DNA of 64,000 bases, taken from positions 930,001-994,000 of the forward strand of contig NZ_JAICDG010000001.1 in the NCBI RefSeq assembly GCF_022751215.1, written 5' to 3'. A program made the position numbers and the translations under genes. This DNA is from Actinomadura terrae (GTDB lineage: Bacteria > Actinomycetota > Actinomycetes > Streptosporangiales > Streptosporangiaceae). The notes below the pieces were generated by a model. It was not told where the DNA came from. It saw only the letters and a list, made by a program, of their open reading frames with translations, and did not search any database. Within the stretch, counting starts at the first letter, position 1; every line of letters starts with the position of its first letter. Below, piece after piece: positions 1-7,922 of the stretch.

Positions 1-140
1 ACGCCGTCGAGGCCGGACGCGCGCTGTGCGTCCCGGGCGCGCAGTACAGGGCGGCGCTGCCCGCGCTGCGGCTCGTCCCGAGGCCGCTGCTCAGGGCGGC
101 GGCCGGACGCATGTGGCAGCAGGCCGCGCGCGGCCGGTGA
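1..140 (+). CDS. C-terminal end of a short-chain dehydrogenase/reductase (partial)
   Basis: The window opens inside a gene read in the frame that begins at base 3; 45 codons remain before TGA at 138-140. The tail (LCVPGAQYRAALPALRLVPR and on to MWQQAARGR) has the VPG...Y...L...PR.L pattern seen at the end of classical SDR proteins, where a hydrophobic C-terminal helix follows the Rossmann fold. The cofactor and catalytic motifs lie outside the window, so the substrate cannot be named. The stop codon falls inside the first unit of a 14-bp tandem repeat. Confidence 0.55.
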   Translation, partial: AVEAGRALCVPGAQYRAALPALRLVPRPLLRAAAGRMWQQAARGR

Positions 141-172
141 CGGGCGGCAGGTGACGGGCGGCCGGTGACGGA
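131..172. repeat. Three 14-bp tandem units over the SDR stop codon
   Basis: Three near-identical units of CGGCCGGTGACGGG occupy 131-144, 145-158 and 159-172; they differ at one position in unit 2 and one in unit 3. The first unit contains the in-frame TGA of the upstream gene. Probably a slippage product. Confidence 0.7.
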
Positions 173-246
173 CGGTCGCGGCTGGTCACGGCCCTCTTCG
201 CGCCGATCTACAAAAGAAGCACGGTCCCGCTTGTGAGGCCGCTGCC

Positions 247-298
247 TTGACGGGGTACCGCATCGCTGGCGACCATCGAACCTACGCTTGAGTAGGTT
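247..298 (+). promoter_or_regulatory. Candidate promoter and perfect inverted repeat ahead of the desaturase gene
   Basis: A -35-like TTGACG at 247-252 is followed after 18 bases by GACCAT (271-276). Just downstream is a perfect inverted repeat, AACCTAC (279-285), six bases, GTAGGTT (292-298). Its position at the expected transcription start suits a repressor operator. Fatty-acid desaturase genes are often controlled by TetR-type repressors, but the regulator here is unknown. Confidence 0.45.
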
Positions 299-386
299 GA
301 GTGTCAGGCCTGCTCGGCGGCCTGTTCGGCGCGCCGCGGGCACGGTGGCGCGCTTTGGTAGTCCCGTCGTCCAGTGAAGGAACGGT

Positions 387-1337
387 ATGTCCGTCACCCC
401 CGAAGACAAGTTCCAGACCGGCCTCCTGATCGAGCTGGAACAGGTGGTCGAGAAGGAGCTCGACCGGCACATGTCGATGGCGAAGGAGTGGTTCCCCCAC
501 CAGTACGTGCCCTGGGGCGAGGGACGCGACTTCGACGGCCCGCTGGACGGCGAGGCGTGGTCGTTGGAGCAGTCCAAGCTGAGCCTCGAAGCGCGCGAGT
601 CGCTGATCGTCAACCTGCTCACCGAGGACAACCTCCCCGGCTACCACAACGCGATCGCCACCGTCTTCGGACGGGACGGCGCTTGGGGCACCTGGGTCAA
701 CCGGTGGACGGCCGAGGAGAACCGGCACGGCATCGTGATCCGCGACTACCTCACCGTCACCCGCGCCGTCGACCCGATCGCCCTGGAGCGCGCCAGGATG
801 CACCACATGGAGACCGGGTACGAGCCCACGCACGGCGACTCGTTCCTGCACGGCGCCGCCTACGTGGCGTTCCAGGAGCTCGCGACCCGCGTCTCGCACC
901 GCAACACCGGCCGCGCGTCGGGCGACCCGATCTGCGAGCAGATGATGACGCGCGTCGCGGCCGACGAGAACCTTCACATGATCTTCTACCGGAACCTGCT
1001 CGCCGCCGCGCTGGAGCTGGCGCCGAACGAGACGATGCGGGCGATCACCGACGTCGTCAAGGCGTTCGAGATGCCGGGCGCGGGCATCGAGGGGTTCATG
1101 CGCAAGTCCGTCATCATCGCCAACGCGGGCATCTACGACCTGCGGCTGCACCACGACGACGTCCTGACGCCGGTGCTGCGCAAGTTGGGCGTCTTCGACC
1201 TCACCGGCCTGGACGGCACCGGGGAGAAGGCGCGCGAGGAGCTGGGCGAGTTCCTGGCCCATCTGGACGCGTCCGCGACCAAGTTCGAGACCCGCCGCGA
1301 GGAGCGCCGCGCCCGGCAGGCCGCCCGCGAGGGCTGA
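387..1337 (+). CDS. Acyl-ACP desaturase (di-iron, DesA family)
   Basis: A 316-residue soluble acyl-[acyl-carrier-protein] desaturase, which introduces a double bond into acyl-ACP using a di-iron centre, O2 and ferredoxin-type electrons. The second iron-ligand pair is visible as EENRH (110-114) and DENLH (193-197), the spacing typical of the family; the first half is carried by the helix near 75-85 (LTEDNLPGYH). No membrane segments are seen, as expected for the ACP-dependent class. ATG follows a GAAGGA ribosome site. It stands alone, with an inverted repeat upstream and a short weak hairpin downstream. The DesA1/2/3 type and the regiochemistry cannot be told from sequence. Confidence 0.9.
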   Translation: MSVTPEDKFQTGLLIELEQVVEKELDRHMSMAKEWFPHQYVPWGEGRDFDGPLDGEAWSLEQSKLSLEARESLIVNLLTEDNLPGYHNAIATVFGRDGAWGTWVNRWTAEENRHGIVIRDYLTVTRAVDPIALERARMHHMETGYEPTHGDSFLHGAAYVAFQELATRVSHRNTGRASGDPICEQMMTRVAADENLHMIFYRNLLAAALELAPNETMRAITDVVKAFEMPGAGIEGFMRKSVIIANAGIYDLRLHHDDVLTPVLRKLGVFDLTGLDGTGEKAREELGEFLAHLDASATKFETRREERRARQAAREG

Positions 1338-1366
1338 TCTCCCGGGGGTTCGCGATCTTTTCGTGA

Positions 1367-1383
1367 CCGTTCCGGGGGAACGG
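1367..1383 (+). terminator. Small hairpin after the desaturase gene
   Basis: CCGTTCC (1367-1373), GGG, GGAACGG (1377-1383) form a perfect 7-bp stem 30 bases after the stop. There is no T-run behind it, so it is a weak terminator candidate. Confidence 0.3.
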
Positions 1384-1456
1384 GAACGCGCTGCGTGACG
1401 TCAAACGGGGCTCGGCCACGGGGAACGCGAGCCCGATTTCCGGCGTCAAAGGGGAC

Positions 1457-2335
1457 ATGGGAGCGCATCGGCGGCTGGCCGGGTATCGGTTGCTGGACGA
1501 GATCGGCCGGGGGAGCACCTGCGTCGTCTACCTGGCGATGGACCCGACCGGCCGCGAGGTCGCGGTCAAGGAGCTGCTGCCCGGGCTGGCCGCCGAGCCG
1601 GAGGCGATCGCGCGGCTGGCGCGGGAGATGTCCGCGCAGGCGCGGGTGCGGAGCGACTACGTCGCGCGACTGCTGGACGGCCGGGTCACCGCCGACCGGC
1701 CGTACGTGGTCATGCAGTACGTGCCGGGCTGCCCGCTCGGCGACCTGATCTCCGACTACGGGCCGCTGGAGGGCGACCGGCTCGTCCGGTTCGCACGGCG
1801 GCTCGCGCTCGCGCTGGCGGACGTGCACGACGCGGGCGTCCTGCACCGCGACGTGGCGCCCGGCAACGTGATCGTCCTGGGCGACCGCCCGACGCTGATC
1901 GACTTCGGCATCGCGCACGAGTCGGGCATGGAGCAGATCACCCGGCGCGGCATGGTCGTGGGCACGCCCGCCTACCTGGCGCCCGAGCTGATCGAGGGCG
2001 AGCGCGCGACCCCCGCGTCCGACGTGTTCTCCTGGGCGTCCACCGTCGCCTACGCCGCGACCGGGCGGCCCCCGTTCGGGCGCGGCTCGCTGCACGGCGT
2101 CTGCTTCCGCATCCTGCGGGGGCAGGTCGACCTGGACGGCGTGCCCGAGCCCGTCGCGGGCCTGCTGCGGCTCGCGCTGCGGCGCGACCCGTCCCGGCGC
2201 CCCGCCCCGAGGTGGTTCGCGGGGGCGCTCGCGCCGCGTCCCGGCGACGTTTCAGGCGGCGATCACAGCGGCGGTCACGGCGGCGGTCACGGCGGCGGAG
2301 GTGGGCAACGAGGTGGCCGGGGGCGGGCGGCCTGA
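1457..2335 (+). CDS. Serine/threonine protein kinase-like protein with altered catalytic loop
   Basis: A 292-residue Hanks-type kinase domain without a membrane segment. Visible: glycine loop (GRGSTCVVY, 17-25), ATP-anchoring Lys38 (VAVKE), catalytic loop HRDVAPGN (130-137), DFG at 149-151, and an activation segment leading into GTPAYLAPE. The loop Lys normally two residues after the catalytic Asp (HRDxKxxN) is Ala, so phosphotransfer may be weak or altered, although the Asp, Asn and DFG are kept. The last 25 residues are Gly/His-rich, encoded by a 12-bp tandem repeat. The ATG follows AAAGGGG. It is the first of three kinase-like genes in a row and the only one lacking transmembrane helices. 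Substrates unknown. Confidence 0.85.
   Translation: MGAHRRLAGYRLLDEIGRGSTCVVYLAMDPTGREVAVKELLPGLAAEPEAIARLAREMSAQARVRSDYVARLLDGRVTADRPYVVMQYVPGCPLGDLISDYGPLEGDRLVRFARRLALALADVHDAGVLHRDVAPGNVIVLGDRPTLIDFGIAHESGMEQITRRGMVVGTPAYLAPELIEGERATPASDVFSWASTVAYAATGRPPFGRGSLHGVCFRILRGQVDLDGVPEPVAGLLRLALRRDPSRRPAPRWFAGALAPRPGDVSGGDHSGGHGGGHGGGGGQRGGRGRAA
2255..2299 (+). repeat. 12-bp tandem repeat encoding a Gly-His-rich tail
   Basis: About 3.7 units of GGCGGCGGTCAC (one base changed in each of units 1 and 2) encode the Gly/His-rich C-terminal tail of the first kinase-like gene. Length polymorphism between strains would be expected. Confidence 0.75.
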
Positions 2336-2389
2336 CATGGCGCTCGGGTCCTGTCCGCCTCGTGGGCGGAGGGTAGGGTTTCGTAAACG

Positions 2390-4420
2390 ATGAAGGGGGT
2401 TGTCACGTCCGGGGACCGTATCGGCCGCTACAGCGTGCTCCAGACCCTGGGTGAGGGGGGCATGGGCGTCGTCTACCTCGGCGCCGACGCCGAGGGGCGC
2501 AAGGTGGCCATCAAGGTACTGCGGCCCGCCGTGGCCGGGGACGCCACGGCGCGCCGCCGGCTCGCGCGCGAGGTCGACTCGATGCGGCGCGTGCACAGCA
2601 GGCACGTCGCCGAGATCCTCGACGCCGACGTCACCGCCGACCAGCCCTACATCGTGACCCAGTACGTCCCGGGCCGCACCCTCGAGGAGATCGTCGAGGA
2701 GACCGGCCCGATCCAGGGGCAGGCGCTCCAGCGGCTCGGCGTGGGGCTCGCCTCCGCGCTGTCGGCGATCCACGGCGCCGGGATCGTCCACCGCGACATG
2801 AAGCCCGGCAACGTCATGCTGGTCGACGGCGAGCCCGTCGTGATCGACTTCGGCATCGCGCAGGGCGCGGACGCGACCCGGCTGACCGCGACCGGCATGG
2901 TGATCGGCACCCCCGGCTACCTGTCCCCGGAGATCATCGAGGGCGAGGACGCGGGCCCGCCGTCCGACGTGCACGCCTGGGCCGGCACCGTCGCCTACGC
3001 CGCGACGGGGCGCCCGCCGTTCGGTTCCGGGACCTTCGAGTCGATCTTCTACAAGATCATGCAGGGCACGCCCGACCTGGACGGCGTCCCCGCCGCGATG
3101 CTCCCGGTGCTGCGCTCGGCGATGGCCCGCCACCCGGCCGAGCGCCCGACGGCGGTCAACCTCGTCCAGCTGACGCGGCGCATCCACTTCGAGCAGACCC
3201 TCACCGACCAGACGCGGATCGACCAGCACCACACCCGTCCCGACGGCGCGTCCCAGCCGCTGGACCGGCCCGACCCGCCGCTCGGCGAGCCCGACCACGC
3301 GCGGCAGTTCTCCATGCCCGCGCCCGCGCCGCTGAGATCGCGGGAACCGGCCGCACCGGCCACCCGCACCGACACGCCGCCGCCGACGCCGATGCCCGCC
3401 CCCACCCCGGCCCCGGCCACGACGCGTACGCCGACGCCCCCGCCGACCCCCGCTCCGGCTCAGACGCGCACACCGACGCCCCCGCCGACCCCGGCGCCCG
3501 CTCCGGCGCCCGCGCAGCCCAAGGACTTCGTCGGGCAGCTTCCGCCGGCGGCGCCGCCGCCCGTCCCGCCGCCCGCGCCCGGCCCCTACGACTCGCCGGG
3601 CTACTCGCAGGGCGGCTACGCCTCGTACAACACCCCGTCGCAGGGCGGGTACGCGCCGCCCTATGGCCCGCCCCCGCCGGGCTCCCTGCACCGCGGCTCC
3701 GAACCGGGCGGCCCACCGGCCGGGCCCGGCGGCCACTATGACGATCCGCGCGCCCAGGAGGCGCGGCGGCAGTCCGAGCGCACCCGCGACGACCGCGACT
3801 CCGGCGCCCGCAAGCCCTACGGGCTGTACCGGCTGCTCAGCCTCATCGTGCTGGCCGCGCTGCTGGCGTTCGCCAACGTCGCCCCGCTGCTGGCGGTCGG
3901 CGTCACGCTCGTGGGCGTCGCCGTGCTGCGGATGGCCGACAAGGCCGCCAAGGGCATGGAGGACAAGCGCACCCGCCGGGGCCCGCGCTCGGGCGACGCG
4001 GTCGCGGCGGCGTTCCGGACGCCGCTGCACCTGCCGGGCGCCGTGCTGGTCACGGTGCTGCTCGCGGGGCTCAGCGTCGCCGCCGGGCTGATCCTGATGG
4101 GCGTGCTGATGTTCACCAAGTCCGACATGACGGCCTCGCGGGCCGTCGCCTACTCGGCGATGGCCGTGATCGGCCTGCTGTGCCTCGCGCCGGGCAGCGG
4201 CGCGCCGCGACGGCAGCTCGCCCGGGTGTGGGGCGCGGTGCTGCCGCGCACCGAGGCCGCGCTCGCCGCCGCGCTGATCCTCGGCGTCTTCACCGGCGTG
4301 CTGGCGCTGCTGTCGCTCGGCCACCAGCCCGACACCACGCCGCTGAACGGGATGAGCACCGACCTGGAGGGCCTGCGCTCCGACGTCCACGACGTGATCG
4401 ACCGCGTCCCCGGCATGTGA
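2390..4420 (+). CDS. Membrane-anchored serine/threonine protein kinase
   Basis: A 676-residue PknB-type kinase. The N-terminal domain is canonical: GEGGMGVVY loop (21-29), Lys42, HRDMKPGN (134-141), DFG (153-155), a threonine-bearing activation loop (Thr164, 166, 168) and GTPGYLSPE. A long Pro-rich linker with imperfect TPTPPPTPAPA repeats (about 300-470) leads to four hydrophobic helices at the C-terminus (from about 480), instead of the usual single helix plus PASTA or sensor domain. The sensing input, if any, is probably the membrane domain. A TAGGGT box at 2374-2379 lies ten bases before the ATG, so the mRNA leader is very short. It probably represents the active kinase of this three-gene cluster. 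Confidence 0.9.
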   Translation: MKGVVTSGDRIGRYSVLQTLGEGGMGVVYLGADAEGRKVAIKVLRPAVAGDATARRRLAREVDSMRRVHSRHVAEILDADVTADQPYIVTQYVPGRTLEEIVEETGPIQGQALQRLGVGLASALSAIHGAGIVHRDMKPGNVMLVDGEPVVIDFGIAQGADATRLTATGMVIGTPGYLSPEIIEGEDAGPPSDVHAWAGTVAYAATGRPPFGSGTFESIFYKIMQGTPDLDGVPAAMLPVLRSAMARHPAERPTAVNLVQLTRRIHFEQTLTDQTRIDQHHTRPDGASQPLDRPDPPLGEPDHARQFSMPAPAPLRSREPAAPATRTDTPPPTPMPAPTPAPATTRTPTPPPTPAPAQTRTPTPPPTPAPAPAPAQPKDFVGQLPPAAPPPVPPPAPGPYDSPGYSQGGYASYNTPSQGGYAPPYGPPPPGSLHRGSEPGGPPAGPGGHYDDPRAQEARRQSERTRDDRDSGARKPYGLYRLLSLIVLAALLAFANVAPLLAVGVTLVGVAVLRMADKAAKGMEDKRTRRGPRSGDAVAAAFRTPLHLPGAVLVTVLLAGLSVAAGLILMGVLMFTKSDMTASRAVAYSAMAVIGLLCLAPGSGAPRRQLARVWGAVLPRTEAALAAALILGVFTGVLALLSLGHQPDTTPLNGMSTDLEGLRSDVHDVIDRVPGM

Positions 4421-4476
4421 TCGCCGCCGCTCCGGCGGGCACGGCGGATCCGGCGCGCCGGGGTGCCGGCGATCGA

Positions 4477-4492
4477 TAGGGTGGCCTCCCAT
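4477..4492 (+). promoter_or_regulatory. TAGGGT -10 box, near-leaderless start of the pseudokinase gene
   Basis: TAGGGT (4477-4482) precedes ATG 4493 by ten bases, the same spacing as the TAGGGT at 2374-2379 before the second kinase gene. This supports ATG 4493 over the in-frame GTG-type codon 30 bases upstream. Confidence 0.45.
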
Positions 4493-5869
4493 ATGAGCGG
4501 TGAGACAGGCCACCAGGAGCACATCGGACCGTACCGGTTGCTGTCCCGGCTGGGCGGCGGCGCGGGCACCGCCCACCGCGCGGCGGGCCCCGACGGACGC
4601 GACGTGGCGATCCGGCTGCTGCCTCCCGGCGCCGTCCCCGACATCGCGCGGATGCGCTCGGTCCTCAGCCCCTACGTGGTGGACGTCCTGGGCGGCGAGC
4701 CCGGCGGCACCCGCCCCTATGTCGTCTCGCGGTTCGTCCCGGGCCGGCCGCTCGCCGAGCACGTCGCGGTGCACGGCCCGATGGGCGGCGCCGCGCTCGG
4801 CCGGATGGCGCTCGGCCTGGCCAAGGCGCTCGCGGCCCTCCACCAGGCGGGCCTCACCCACGGGGACCTCGGGCCCGGCACGGTGCTGGTCGTGGACGAC
4901 GCCCCGGTCGTCGTCGACTTCGCCCTCACCGGACGCGCCGGAACGCCGGGCGACGTCCCCGCCGACGTGCGCGCCTGGGCCGTGACGCTGGCCTTCGCCG
5001 CCACCGGGCGGCCGGACGAGACCGCCGTGACCTCCTCCGGCGAGCTGCCGATCGGGCCGTCGGCCGAGCTGCCCGCCGATCTGATCGCGGCGCTGCCCGG
5101 GGCGCTGCGTCCGCTGGTGAGGGCGGCGGCGCACCCGGACCCGTCCGCCCGTCCGTCGGCGGCGGACCTGGCCGAGGCGGTGGCGCGGCTGGACCTTCCG
5201 CCGCTGGACCTCCCGACGTCCCCCGCACCCCCGCCCGCGCCGCCTGCTCCGGCGCGGCCCGTCCCGGAGGCGCCCCTCTCGGAGGCACCGGCCGCTGATC
5301 AGGGGAGCGCGGCGCGGGCGCACGAGCTGGCCGTCGCGCAGGGCTGGGCCCGGCTGCTGGCCGCGATGGTCGTGGTGGTCGGCGTGGGCGTCGCGGTGAT
5401 GATGCCGATCGTCGGGCTGCTGGCCTCGCTCGCGGCGGTGACGCTGCTGCGGCTGGGCGCAGCGCCGTCCGTGCGGGGCTGGGCGTGGGCGCTCGGGCGG
5501 ACGCTGCTGACCGTCCCGTACGCGGCCGTGTTCACGGTCGCGGTGCCGCTCGGCCTGGTGGCGGCAGCGGCGGTCGGCGGCGAGGTCGATCCGCTCGCGG
5601 CGTGCGCGTTCGGCGCGGGCGCCGGGGCCGCCGTGCTGTGGACGGCCCCGGGCGTCACCGGCCCGCGCCGCCAGCTCGAACGGATGGCGCTGGCCGCGGC
5701 GCGGCGTCCGGGCGGGATCGCGGCGGCGGGCGTGCTGCTCGGCGTGCTGGCGCTGTTCGCGGTGGTCGGCGCGATGTCGCTGACCCCGAGCTTCGCGCCG
5801 ATGTACGGGTTGCAGAGCTCGCTGGAGGCCACGCTCGACCGGCTCCAGAACGCCCTCAACGGGACCTGA
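4493..5869 (+). CDS. Membrane-anchored pseudokinase
   Basis: A 458-residue protein with the kinase-fold layout of its two neighbours but without most catalytic residues. The ATP Lys is Arg41 (VAIRLL); the catalytic loop reads HGDLGPGT (123-130), so the HRD Arg and the Mg-binding Asn are gone; DFG is DFA (142-144); and the activation segment with its APE motif is missing, the chain passing directly to DVRAWAVTLAFAATGRP. The Asp of the loop remains. A Pro-rich linker and four C-terminal hydrophobic helices match the preceding kinase, which points to duplication followed by catalytic loss. It probably works as a scaffold, an allosteric partner of the upstream kinase, or a ligand binder. Confidence 0.85.
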   Translation: MSGETGHQEHIGPYRLLSRLGGGAGTAHRAAGPDGRDVAIRLLPPGAVPDIARMRSVLSPYVVDVLGGEPGGTRPYVVSRFVPGRPLAEHVAVHGPMGGAALGRMALGLAKALAALHQAGLTHGDLGPGTVLVVDDAPVVVDFALTGRAGTPGDVPADVRAWAVTLAFAATGRPDETAVTSSGELPIGPSAELPADLIAALPGALRPLVRAAAHPDPSARPSAADLAEAVARLDLPPLDLPTSPAPPPAPPAPARPVPEAPLSEAPAADQGSAARAHELAVAQGWARLLAAMVVVVGVGVAVMMPIVGLLASLAAVTLLRLGAAPSVRGWAWALGRTLLTVPYAAVFTVAVPLGLVAAAAVGGEVDPLAACAFGAGAGAAVLWTAPGVTGPRRQLERMALAAARRPGGIAAAGVLLGVLALFAVVGAMSLTPSFAPMYGLQSSLEATLDRLQNALNGT

Positions 5870-5910
5870 CCCGCACCGGCGGCTCACACCGGGCTCACCG
5901 CGCCGGGATT

Positions 5911-5938
5911 TTGCCGCCCGGCTACTCACGGGTAACAT
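5911..5938 (+). promoter_or_regulatory. Candidate promoter of etfBA with a long leader
   Basis: TTGCCG (5911-5916), 16 bases, TAACAT (5933-5938). Transcription from here would give a leader of about 160 bases before etfB. The leader contains a small hairpin, AGGGGC/GCCCCT (6037-6051). Confidence 0.4.
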
Positions 5939-6103
5939 TTGTCGGGCACGGCCGAACCGGGGACCCGGATCCGAAGCCCGTTCGGGTCTTTGGCAGGCTG
6001 TTGCAGCGAGAAAGGCGTTTCCCGCGCCGGCCCGCCAGGGGCGGCGCCCCTCTGTCCGCTCACCCCAGCGGCCAACCGAGTGCAGGGAGGTCGGTCACCG
6101 GCC

Positions 6104-6883
6104 ATGAACATCGTCGTTCTGGTGAAGCAGGTTCCCGATACCGAGAGCCCGCGCAAGCTGAAGTCCGATGACAGCACGCTCGACCGCGCCGCCGCGGACG
6201 GCGTCATCAACGAGCTCGACGAGTACGCCATCGAGGAGGCGCTGCGCGTCAAGGAGGCCCACGGCGGCGAGGTCACCGTCCTCAGCCTGGGCCCCGACAA
6301 GGCCACCGACGCCATCCGCAGGTCGCTCGCCATGGGCGCCGACAAGGCCGTCCACCTGGTCGACGACGCGTTCGCCGGGTCCGACGCGCTCCAGACCTCC
6401 TACGTGATCGGCCAGGCGCTCGGCCACACGGGCTTCGACCTCGTCGTCCTCGGCTCGGAGTCCACCGACGCGCGCACCGGCGTGCTCGCGGCGATGCTCG
6501 CCGAGCGGCTCGGCGTCCCGCAGCTGTCGCTCGCCAACAAGGTCGAGATCGACGGGACCGCCATCACGATCCAGCGGCAGACGGACTACGGCCACGACCG
6601 CGTCGAGGCGACCCTGCCCGCCGTGGTCAGCGTGGTCGAGAAGATCAACGAGCCGCGCTACCCCTCGTTCAAGGGGATCATGGCGGCGAAGAAGAAGCCG
6701 GTGGAGACGCTCGGCGCCGGCGACGCCGGGATCGACGCCGGGCAGGTCGGCCTCGCGAACGCCGCCACCGAAGTGGTGGACTTCGCCGAGGCGCCGCCGC
6801 GCGAGAAGGGTCAGATCGTCACCGACGAGGGCAGCGGCGGCACCGCGATCGCCGACTTCCTCGCGTCGAAGAAGTTCGTCTGA
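6104..6883 (+). CDS. etfB: Electron transfer flavoprotein beta subunit
   Basis: The 259-residue EtfB/FixA subunit binds AMP and, with EtfA, carries electrons from acyl-CoA and other dehydrogenases toward the quinone pool. The start is typical (MNIVVLVKQVPDTE), followed by the ETF alpha/beta fold with LDEYAIEEALR, VLGSESTDARTG, and RQTDYGHDRVEATLPAVVSV, the recognition-loop region. The ATG at 6104 is chosen because homologues begin there and AGGGAGG lies about 13 bases upstream; longer upstream reading has no family similarity. etfA follows after 21 bases, so the two form an operon. Confidence 0.95.
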   Translation: MNIVVLVKQVPDTESPRKLKSDDSTLDRAAADGVINELDEYAIEEALRVKEAHGGEVTVLSLGPDKATDAIRRSLAMGADKAVHLVDDAFAGSDALQTSYVIGQALGHTGFDLVVLGSESTDARTGVLAAMLAERLGVPQLSLANKVEIDGTAITIQRQTDYGHDRVEATLPAVVSVVEKINEPRYPSFKGIMAAKKKPVETLGAGDAGIDAGQVGLANAATEVVDFAEAPPREKGQIVTDEGSGGTAIADFLASKKFV

Positions 6884-6904
6884 CCGGGGAAGGGACACGA
6901 ACCG

Positions 6905-7855
6905 ATGGCTGAGATCCTCGTCCTCGTCGACCATGTCGACGGTGAGGTCAAGAAGGTCGCCCTCGAACTGCTGACGCTCGCCAACCGGCTGGGCGAGGCC
7001 GCCGCCGTGTGGGTGGGCGCGGGCTACGAGGGCGCGAAGGACAAGCTCGGCGAGTACGGCGCCGGCAAGGTGTACGTGGCCGACGACGAGGAGCTGACCT
7101 CCTACGTCGTCGCGCCCAAGGCGACGCTGCTCGCGCAGCTCGTGAAGGAGAAGTCGCCCGCCGCGGTGCTGGTGTCGGCGACCGCCGAGGGCAAGGAGAT
7201 CGCCGGGCGGCTCGCCGTCAAGACGGGCTCGGGCGTGCTCACCGACGTCGTGGACGTCGCCGACGGCCTGGTCGCCGAGCACTCGATCTTCGGTGGCGCG
7301 ATCATCGCGCACGCCCGGGTGCGGACGGGCACGCCGATCATCGCGGTCCGGCCGAACTCCGTCGCGCCCGAGGCGTCCCCCGCCACCCCCGCCGAGGAGC
7401 GGGTCGCGGTCGCGCTGTCGGACGCCGACAAGGGCGCGAAGATCGTCGAGCGGGTCGTCCAGGAGAAGGGCGAGCGCCCCGACCTGACCGAGGCCGCGAT
7501 CGTCGTGTCCGGCGGGCGCGGCGTCGGCGGCGCGGAGAACTTCGCGATCATCGAGGGGCTCGCGGACTCGCTCGGCGGCGCCGTCGGCGCCTCGCGCGCC
7601 GCGACCGACGCGGGCTGGTACCCGCACTCCTTCCAGGTCGGGCAGACCGGCAAGACCGTGTCGCCGCAGCTCTACATCGCGGTCGGCATCTCCGGCGCGA
7701 TCCAGCACCGGGCCGGCATGCAGACCTCGAAGACGATCGTCGCGATCAACAAGGACGCCGAGGCGCCGATCTTCGACCTCGTCGACTTCGGCGTGGTGGG
7801 CGACCTGTTCCAGGTCGCGCCGCAGCTCACCGAGGAGATCCAGAAGCGCAAGTGA
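6905..7855 (+). CDS. etfA: Electron transfer flavoprotein alpha subunit
   Basis: A 316-residue EtfA/FixB. The N-terminal domain pairs with EtfB. The C-terminal FAD domain is clear: [28 protein letters not shown] then [24 protein letters not shown] and [15 protein letters not shown], the standard FAD-binding signature. GAAGGGACAC precedes the ATG as ribosome site. Second gene of the etfBA operon, closed by a 12-bp hairpin. In mycobacteria the same pair also lies just before the cysteine desulfurase/mnmA region. Confidence 0.95.
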   Translation: MAEILVLVDHVDGEVKKVALELLTLANRLGEAAAVWVGAGYEGAKDKLGEYGAGKVYVADDEELTSYVVAPKATLLAQLVKEKSPAAVLVSATAEGKEIAGRLAVKTGSGVLTDVVDVADGLVAEHSIFGGAIIAHARVRTGTPIIAVRPNSVAPEASPATPAEERVAVALSDADKGAKIVERVVQEKGERPDLTEAAIVVSGGRGVGGAENFAIIEGLADSLGGAVGASRAATDAGWYPHSFQVGQTGKTVSPQLYIAVGISGAIQHRAGMQTSKTIVAINKDAEAPIFDLVDFGVVGDLFQVAPQLTEEIQKRK

Positions 7856-7868
7856 GCGTCTACGGCGG

Positions 7869-7901
7869 CGCCCCGTCCGGATCTTTCTTCCGGACGGGGC
7901 G
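7869..7901. terminator. Bidirectional terminator between etfA and the MFS gene
   Basis: A perfect 12-bp stem, CGCCCCGTCCGG (7869-7880) and CCGGACGGGGCG (7890-7901), with a nine-base loop, placed between convergent genes. Confidence 0.8.
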
Positions 7902-7922
7902 TCCGCGTCTCCGGGGTCGCGG

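Noticed and set aside
131..172. CRISPR-like array
   Set aside because: Units are 14 bp and contiguous, with no spacers and no cas genes; no CRISPR array was seen anywhere in the window.
2252..5938. 1228-codon open frame on the minus strand
   Set aside because: Arg/His-rich translation without family blocks, running antisense through three clear kinase-like genes; a product of high GC content.
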